The translations under genes were made by a program, and so were the position numbers. Source: DASSBG01 sp965651365 (GTDB lineage Bacteria; Pseudomonadota; Gammaproteobacteria; Xanthomonadales; Rhodanobacteraceae). From it: DNA of 10,348 nucleotides. The stretch lies in assembly GCA_965651365.1 (NCBI GenBank), contig CBFGSA010000103.1, positions 1-10,348 of the forward strand, given 5' to 3'. This document shows positions 5,647 to 10,348 of this stretch, one piece after another (position 1 is the first letter of the stretch; each line of letters starts with the position of its first letter). Under the pieces are notes generated by a model, which worked only from the letters and a program-made list of their open reading frames with translations, searched no databases and had not been told where the DNA came from.

Positions 5647-7383
5647 CTACAGGCGTCCGTGTTCCAGCGGCCGCTCGCGGTGCATCAGTGCCCATTCGGC
5701 ATGTTCGGCCAGCGCGGCTTCGCCCAGTGCGCGCAGAATCTCCAGCCTGCCGCGCAGCTCGGTTTCGGCGTCCAGCGCACGCCGGGCACTGGCAAAGAGC
5801 TGGCGCATGAACCGGTATTGTTTGATCAGTTCGCGGTCGGCCTTGCGGTAGGTGTAGGACTCGCGGGCGGCCGCAACCAGTGCCAGCAAGCCCATGCAGG
5901 CGACCAGTACGGTTGCTGCGTCCGGTGCCAGCCAGTGGTGAAAAGCAGCCAGTACCAGACCAAGACCGAGGCCGATCCACAGGCACAGGTTGCCGATCCG
6001 GTTTGCTGCGGCGGCAATGCGCGTTCGTTCGGCGCATTTGCGGGCGTAGTAGGCCAGTTGGCCTCCGGCGTCCGGGCGGCCGATCCACAGCTCAATCACC
6101 CGGTCGATTTCTGCCTGCCCAGCCGGGTGGCCCTGATGTCGTTGCAGCCCGGCCACGCGCATCACGTTGCGAATCCAGCCCAGCTCGACATCCTGCTTCT
6201 GCATGAAGTTATCGTGCGCAAATGCCACGGACTGGTCACTGGCAACCCCAGCCATGAGCCAGAAGCGCTGTACCCGCAGGCCTTCGGCCAGGGCCCGATA
6301 GTCGATGTACTTGCGGTGCCAGGCGCGCTTGCCGGCGAGCCGGTCGAGAGCGAAACCGGCAGCAAAGAAGACGATGAATACGTAAATCATCGGACCGATG
6401 TCGAAAAAATCGCCCGGCAGGTCGGAATAGGCAATGAAGGCCAGTCCGGCCAATACGGCAAGCACGTGGATGCCGCGCATTGCCAGCAGCACCCGGCGCT
6501 GAAAGTGGAGGGCCAGCCAGTCGCTGGCGTCAAACAGGCTGGCGGTCATGCCGAGGCCATTCTTCTGCTCAGCCGCGACAGGCCGTTCTTCCGCTCCGGC
6601 CGCTCGCCGGACGATTGGCTCGCGATAGCGACTGATGTCGTCGTTGAATTCACTCATGCGACGAAACATCAGCAGGAATTCGTCCGGTATGTCCGGGTGG
6701 ATGCACCGGCCATCCTGCTGGCAGATCCACTGCAGAGCGCATGGCTGGAGCGGTGCCTCGGGTGGTGTGATGCTGCCGTCGGCATTCTGGCGCGAGCACG
6801 CCACGTGGCAGGCCAGGGATTCGTCGCCCCGGTCGAACAGCGGGCGGCTGCCGCTTCGCCGCTCGATGCTGCCGGGCAGGATGCCTTCGAGATGGTAGCG
6901 GACAATTTGTGCAGTGCCACCGGTGAGATCCGATTCGCGCCCGTCCCAGATCGCGAGCAGCACATGGCAGTGGCTGGCAATGAACACCCCGGCTTCGGCA
7001 TATTGCGCATCGCGTTGCGTGCCGGGTACGCGGATGCCCTCGAACGAGTTGTGCGGCAACAGGGGAATCTGCAGGGTTTCGCAGCGATCAATCAGGGCCG
7101 TGAAAGCCTGCTTGCTGGCAGGATTGGCGAAGTCCTCGGCGTACTGTTCCGGTGGCAGTGGCAATACGGCGGTGACGCGGGCTCCGCAGGCCAGGGCCTG
7201 TTCGGCGGCAAGGCAGTCTCCGCCCTCGGCCAGGGCCGACAGCAGCACCAGTGGCAGGTTGGGAAAGCGCTGCTGCAATTCCCTGAAAATTGCAGCAAGC
7301 GCCTTGCGCAGGCCATCAAGCTCCGCCGTCACCAGATTGCGGTGGCTGGTGACGCCAATGATCAGTGGCGTATTGCTTTTCAT
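5647..7383 (-). CDS. SLOG-domain protein with four transmembrane helices (putative nucleotide-sensing membrane effector)
   Basis: This 578-residue protein has two parts. Residues 6-170 look like a Rossmann-type SLOG domain (DprA/LOG-related): IIGVTSHRNL at the start, LVLLSALAEGGDCLAAEQAL (45-64), TAVLPLPPEQYAEDF (71-85), CHVLLAIWDGRESDLTGGTAQIV (139-161). Residues about 303-350 and 464-507 each form a pair of membrane helices (304-319, 331-347, 465-481, 489-505). Charges put both termini and the middle segment (350-463, with YRALAEGLRVQRFW) in the cytoplasm. The C-terminal helix KADRELIKQYRFMRQLFASARRALD recalls SLATT-type effector domains that accompany SLOG and SMODS systems. SLOG domains bind nucleotide or ADP-ribose derivatives, and the one in ThsA senses a TIR product. 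The gene is last in the operon with the TIR gene. The start is uncertain: ATG 7431 adds 16 low-complexity residues, and neither start has a strong Shine-Dalgarno. Effector function is inference. Confidence 0.78.
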   Translation of the reverse strand: MKSNTPLIIGVTSHRNLVTAELDGLRKALAAIFRELQQRFPNLPLVLLSALAEGGDCLAAEQALACGARVTAVLPLPPEQYAEDFANPASKQAFTALIDRCETLQIPLLPHNSFEGIRVPGTQRDAQYAEAGVFIASHCHVLLAIWDGRESDLTGGTAQIVRYHLEGILPGSIERRSGSRPLFDRGDESLACHVACSRQNADGSITPPEAPLQPCALQWICQQDGRCIHPDIPDEFLLMFRRMSEFNDDISRYREPIVRRAAGAEERPVAAEQKNGLGMTASLFDASDWLALHFQRRVLLAMRGIHVLAVLAGLAFIAYSDLPGDFFDIGPMIYVFIVFFAAGFALDRLAGKRAWHRKYIDYRALAEGLRVQRFWLMAGVASDQSVAFAHDNFMQKQDVELGWIRNVMRVAGLQRHQGHPAGQAEIDRVIELWIGRPDAGGQLAYYARKCAERTRIAAAANRIGNLCLWIGLGLGLVLAAFHHWLAPDAATVLVACMGLLALVAAARESYTYRKADRELIKQYRFMRQLFASARRALDAETELRGRLEILRALGEAALAEHAEWALMHRERPLEHGRL

Positions 7384-7389
7384 GCCTGC

Positions 7390-7410
7390 ACCGCCACCTG
7401 TCGTGGCGGT
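7390..7410 (-). other. Perfect 8-bp hairpin before the SLOG gene
   Basis: ACCGCCAC and GTGGCGGT flank a 5-nt loop just upstream of the preferred SLOG start (7383), within the 67-nt gap after the 153-aa gene. A smaller hairpin (gcctg-ttg-caggc, 7433-7445) lies closer to that gene's end. They could modulate translation of the last gene relative to the first two. If translation instead starts at 7431, the larger hairpin is simply in the coding sequence. There is no T-tract. Confidence 0.45.
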
Positions 7411-7450
7411 TTGCTGTCGTGTGGCCACCATAGCCTGTTGCAGGCGTCGC

Positions 7451-7912
7451 TCAGATGGGGTGGTTGCGAATCACGGGGCCTTCGCCAAGAGGCGCCATCA
7501 TCGCAACCGGCGGCAGAGGCGCTTGTGGCTGACCCCGGTCCATCTTCAAGTTGATCTGCAGCTGGCAGTCCGGAAAATACTGCTGGGGTTCGGAGCTGTA
7601 GAGCTTCCTGCCCACTTGCACGCTCACCACATAGCTGCGGTCGACATCGTCGTCGGTGTCGCGGTTTTCGATGTCGAGCGTGGCCGTGTGGCCGGCGGCG
7701 TCAATCTGCGGCTCCGGGTCGCCGTCACGTTTGGGTTTGAACTCGCATTTGACGATCCGTGCATCATCCCTGTTTTCGAGCGACCACACGATCTTGTGTT
7801 GCCCCAGTGACAGATCGATCCGGGTTGGAATGACGAGTACCTTCCGCCGCGCGCTTGGGTCGACCAGGATGCGTGCGTGGTGTTCTTGCTGACGTTCGGT
7901 CTTGCTGTTCAT
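7451..7912 (-). CDS. Unrecognised 153-aa protein of the TIR-SLOG operon, predicted beta-rich
   Basis: I do not recognise this family. The start is firm: the ATG overlaps the TIR gene's TGA (ATGA) and has an AAGGAG Shine-Dalgarno 8 nt upstream, so the protein is made in step with the TIR protein. The N-terminus (1-25) is polar and basic, with no signal peptide and no membrane segment. Residues 25-125 alternate hydrophobic and polar residues in short runs (KVLVIPTRIDLSL, HKIVWSLEN, ARIVKCEFKP, HTATLDIEN, SYVVSVQVGRK, DCQLQINLKM). This suggests an all-beta, Ig-like or jelly-roll sandwich. It is rich in Asp (RDTDDDVDRS, 84-93). The C-terminal 28 residues are Pro-rich and probably disordered (QPQAPLPPVAMMAPLGEGP). 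Possible roles are an adaptor, ligand-binding subunit or regulator between the TIR and SLOG proteins. None of these is shown by the sequence. Confidence 0.85.
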   Translation of the reverse strand: MNSKTERQQEHHARILVDPSARRKVLVIPTRIDLSLGQHKIVWSLENRDDARIVKCEFKPKRDGDPEPQIDAAGHTATLDIENRDTDDDVDRSYVVSVQVGRKLYSSEPQQYFPDCQLQINLKMDRGQPQAPLPPVAMMAPLGEGPVIRNHPI

Positions 7913-10179
7913 TCAATTCTCCTTTTTATTGAGGGTTTCAGAGGGTCTGGCGTGGCCGGGGTTGGTGATTCAAGCCCGAGTTTCGACGCCACGCCGTGAC
8001 GAGCTGTCCGCATGAGGAAATCCGGGTTCCGGTACCCCATGGCATGCAGTCTGGCCGTGACCTGATCGGCAGCGCCGTTCTCACCCCGCATCGAGAGAAT
8101 GCGGGCCCAGAGAGCGAGGATGTCCGGATTGTTGCTGGATCTGGCCAGCGGTTCGACCAGACTGCGGGCCTCGGTCAGGCCTTGCGAGGCCGACTGTGGC
8201 GAGTCCGAGGCGCCCGGATCGGGTGCCCGCTCCAGCAGCGTCTGGGCCAGAAGCAGCGTGGCCTTGATGTCCGCGCTGTTGTCGCCAAGCAGCTCGCGCG
8301 CCATCGCTTCTGCGGTGGTGGTGAATCGCATGGCCTGATCGCGATGACCCTGCGCAATTTCAAGTCGGGCGCTTTCCAGCAGTGCCCTGGTCAGATCCTC
8401 GCGAAAGACCACGTTGTCCGGGTATCGGGTGGCCAGATCGGTCAGCAGACCGCGGGCCTTGTCAAGATGACTTGCTGCTTGCGGCAAGTTTCCCTGAATC
8501 CGCAGTGCCTGGCCGAGCAGCATGGTGTAAATGGCATACATGTCGACGTTGGTCATGTTGTCCGGGTCAAAGGCGACGATTTCGCCTCCGGCCCTGGCCG
8601 CCTGCCGGTACTCGGTCTCGGCGGTATCGAGGTCGCCGGTTCCCAGCAGTGCATTGCCGAGCATCGCCCGGGTCAGTGCCAGATCCCATTGCCATTGCCG
8701 CTTGCCCGGGTCGCGATTGGCCAGGTGCAACTTGATGTCGAGGTCGACCTGATAGTAGGCGACGCTGCTGGCCAACTGCCCGCGTTGCCAGACCAGCTTG
8801 CCAAGATTGTTGTAGGCAAACCCGAGTTCGCTGTACCAGACATTGTTGTCCGGATAGCGCTCATGCAATTGCCTGTAGGTTTCGAGTACCGCACGGTATT
8901 CCGGTTCGGCTCCCACCAGATCTCCGCGGCGTTCCAGGATACGGCCGATATTGGTCTGGGTTTGCGCCAGCTTGGAGGCCGTTTCACTGCGTGCATCGGC
9001 ATATTCTCCGGCGTGCTTGAGCAGCGCGGACGCCTTGCGAAAAGGCGTCAGTGCCTGATCGAGTTCGCCCTGGTACCAGAACGTCTTGCCAATCCACAAC
9101 AGGTTTTCGGCCTCGTCGGCCATGCGCCCAGGCTGGGCCGGCTGCTGCGCGAGCAGGGCGGCCGTGATCTGTTCCGCCGCATTGAATGATTCCAGAGCCT
9201 GCCCCAGGTGGCCCTGGTTCACGCGCACGCTGCCGATCCTTTGCAGCGCGGCGGCTCGCCCGGCCAGCACGGATTCGTTGACATCGCGGCTGGGCAGGGA
9301 TTTGTAATAGGCCATGGCGCGGTTGTTGACCGCCTGCAGCGTATCGAGCCGGTTGGTGTCCTGCAGCTTGCTGCCAAGGTCGTTGAGCATGAAGCTGACC
9401 AGACCCTCGGCCTGGGACTGCTGGATCTGGGCGCTGTCGCGCGCCATCAGAGCCACAATGGCCAGGGTGGTGGTGACCAGCATCGTCAGCACAGCCAGAG
9501 CGGTGATCAGACTCAGGCGGCGCACACGGCGCTGGTGTTCGCGCATGCGCAGCTCGTCCAATCCGAGCCCGAGCATGCCGCTGACGAGTTTCAGAAGAGC
9601 CAGGCGCTTGCCATCGCCGCCAGGCCGCAGGTCGGCTGCGATCGGCTCGCCGTGGCTTGTGGCGGCGCAAGGCCCAATGGGTGAGGAATGATGCAGGGCA
9701 GGGACAAAACACTCTGTGTCGTTGCCGGACTGCGCATTGGCCGTGCCGGGTTCACCGTCTACAATCAGGCAGAACACGCGATCACTGCGCCCCAGACGCT
9801 GAAATGCGCGGATTTCTTCGTTGACCCAGCGCGAGCGGGCCGCAGCCGGCGAGCAGATCACCACCAGACAGGCCGATTGCTCCAGCGCCTGGTGCACCTG
9901 CTGGTTGAGGTTGGCGGAACTGGCCAGCTCGTCGCGGTCGCGGAACACCGGCGCCAGCGAGCCGGGAACGACGCCGACATCGGTTTGCTTGCCGATCAGG
10001 TGCCGCGGCGGTCGCCAGGTCTCCAGTGCCTTGTGCAGCCAGCGCGCCCTGGCCTCGTCTTCATGACTGTAGCTGATGAAGGCGCGGTAGCGGAATGATT
10101 CGGGTGCATCGACCCGGGCAACTCCGCCCTCGGGCAAAGCCCGCCAAGCCTCGATTCGGTCCTGCGTGGATACCACCAT
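7909..10179 (-). CDS. TIR domain - transmembrane helix - TPR repeat protein
   Basis: This 756-residue protein starts at ATG 10179 with a GAGG Shine-Dalgarno about 9 nt upstream. Residues 29-185 are a bacterial TIR domain: YRAFISYSHEDEARARWLHKALE (31-53), PVFRDRDELASSANL (77-91, around the BB-loop region), ACLVVICSPAAARSRWVNEEI (103-123). E122 sits four residues after W118, the spacing of the catalytic Glu in NAD-cleaving TIR domains such as SARM1, so NADase activity is possible. A basic stretch (RMREHQRRVRR, 211-221) precedes one membrane helix (222-246). The positive-inside rule then puts the TIR domain in the cytoplasm and the C-terminal part outside. Residues 255-300 (EGLVSFMLNDLGSKLQDTNRLDTL...) resemble a segment I recall next to TPR arrays in other signalling proteins. 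Residues about 305-720 hold multiple TPR-like helices (ALQRIGSVRVNQGHLGQALESF, YSELGFAYNNLGKLVWQRGQL, RAMLGNALLGTGDLDTAETEY). It is the first gene of the operon; TIR substrate and trigger are unknown. Confidence 0.9.
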   Translation of the reverse strand: MVVSTQDRIEAWRALPEGGVARVDAPESFRYRAFISYSHEDEARARWLHKALETWRPPRHLIGKQTDVGVVPGSLAPVFRDRDELASSANLNQQVHQALEQSACLVVICSPAAARSRWVNEEIRAFQRLGRSDRVFCLIVDGEPGTANAQSGNDTECFVPALHHSSPIGPCAATSHGEPIAADLRPGGDGKRLALLKLVSGMLGLGLDELRMREHQRRVRRLSLITALAVLTMLVTTTLAIVALMARDSAQIQQSQAEGLVSFMLNDLGSKLQDTNRLDTLQAVNNRAMAYYKSLPSRDVNESVLAGRAAALQRIGSVRVNQGHLGQALESFNAAEQITAALLAQQPAQPGRMADEAENLLWIGKTFWYQGELDQALTPFRKASALLKHAGEYADARSETASKLAQTQTNIGRILERRGDLVGAEPEYRAVLETYRQLHERYPDNNVWYSELGFAYNNLGKLVWQRGQLASSVAYYQVDLDIKLHLANRDPGKRQWQWDLALTRAMLGNALLGTGDLDTAETEYRQAARAGGEIVAFDPDNMTNVDMYAIYTMLLGQALRIQGNLPQAASHLDKARGLLTDLATRYPDNVVFREDLTRALLESARLEIAQGHRDQAMRFTTTAEAMARELLGDNSADIKATLLLAQTLLERAPDPGASDSPQSASQGLTEARSLVEPLARSSNNPDILALWARILSMRGENGAADQVTARLHAMGYRNPDFLMRTARHGVASKLGLESPTPATPDPLKPSIKRRIE

Positions 10180-10218
10180 GCTTTCGACCTCACCGCACTC
10201 AGGGGCGCGGTTGAGACC

Positions 10219-10245
10219 ATTATGCGCTCAGCGGGCCGACTGCAA
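10219..10245 (-). promoter_or_regulatory. Possible promoter of the TIR-SLOG operon
   Basis: Read on the minus strand, a -35-like TTGCAG (10240-10245) and a -10 CATAAT (10219-10224, five of six to consensus) are 15 nt apart, 39 nt before the TIR gene start. The spacing is short and the -35 weak, so expression would be low or activator-dependent. The site lies in the 79-nt gap after the preceding gene, which runs in the same direction, so read-through from that gene is also possible. Confidence 0.35.
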
Positions 10246-10258
10246 CAGCTTTTCACGG

Positions 10259-10348
10259 TTACATCTTCCAGCGCCACTCCAGGTAGTAGTAGCGGCCCAG
10301 CGGGCTGTACAAGCCACTGAAGTAGCCGCGATTCTCGTCAGCCAGGGG
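10259..10348 (-). CDS. C-terminal end of a probable TonB-dependent receptor (partial, runs off the window)
   Basis: Only the last 29 codons and a TAA are present. The frame reads GYFSGLYSPLGRYYYLEWRWKM at its end, the 'GLY.PLGRYYYLEWR' pattern of the last beta strand of TonB-dependent outer-membrane receptors, which typically finish with alternating aromatic residues near the C-terminus. The final residue is Met rather than the usual Phe. With so little sequence the family is a reasonable guess, not a firm call. It is too short to infer a substrate. Same strand as the TIR operon, 79 nt upstream of it. Confidence 0.55.
   Translation of the reverse strand, partial: PLADENRGYFSGLYSPLGRYYYLEWRWKM

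Noticed and set aside
5659..7554. Long plus-strand open frame (631 codons) opposite the SLOG gene
   Set aside because: It is the reverse-frame shadow of a GC-rich gene. Its translation shows no domain pattern, while the minus strand has a clear SLOG domain and membrane helices.
7996..9189. Plus-strand open frame of 397 codons opposite the TPR region
   Set aside because: It is a codon shadow of the TIR-TPR gene, with no recognisable motif and no ribosome-binding site.

Overview
The window reads as chromosomal DNA from a GC-rich gammaproteobacterium, most likely of the Xanthomonadales (Lysobacteraceae/Rhodanobacteraceae-type). The case rests on four things: a DksA with a long Lys/Ala-rich N-terminal tail and only one Cys left at the zinc site, a tandem GGGAATC heptamer array, abundant palindromic interspersed repeats of the 'cggatcgtcgct...ccgtccggggtgac' type, and a probable TonB-dependent receptor tail at the right edge. 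The genus cannot be fixed from sequence alone.

Left part (1-840): a palindromic repeat element (12-121), then a two-gene toxin-antitoxin module (193-725, PF09720-type antitoxin plus RelE/ParE-type toxin, overlapping by 4 nt), then a half copy of the same repeat (784-834). The module is therefore bracketed by near-identical direct repeats. It runs convergently towards ispA.

Housekeeping block (837-4545): a tight minus-strand operon yidD-tilS-xseB-ispA. It covers membrane protein insertion, tRNA-Ile2 lysidine formation, exonuclease VII small subunit and farnesyl diphosphate synthesis. yidD and tilS overlap as ATGA. dksA is divergent on the plus strand behind a good sigma70-type promoter with a GC-rich discriminator.

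Intergenic 4546-4715: four GGGAATC heptamers (a perfect G-quadruplex pattern) followed by a 32-bp-arm hairpin repeat, between the convergent dksA and a minus-strand HNH endonuclease gene (4716-5348). A second, longer copy of the palindromic repeat family fills most of 5349-5646.

Right part (5647-10179), the most interesting region: a three-gene minus-strand operon. It is transcribed in the order TIR-TM-TPR protein (756 aa), unrecognised 153-aa predicted beta-rich protein (ATGA overlap with the TIR gene), then SLOG-domain protein with four transmembrane helices (578 aa). In type I Thoeris, a TIR enzyme makes a cyclic ADP-ribose isomer that is sensed by a SLOG domain. In type II Thoeris the effector is membrane-embedded. 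This operon combines a TIR protein with a SLOG sensor on a membrane effector, so it is a candidate Thoeris-like or stress-signalling system. The TIR protein also looks like a single-pass receptor with its TPR array outside the cytoplasm. All functional statements about this operon are inference. The last 90 bases hold the 3' end of what looks like a TonB-dependent receptor gene on the minus strand.
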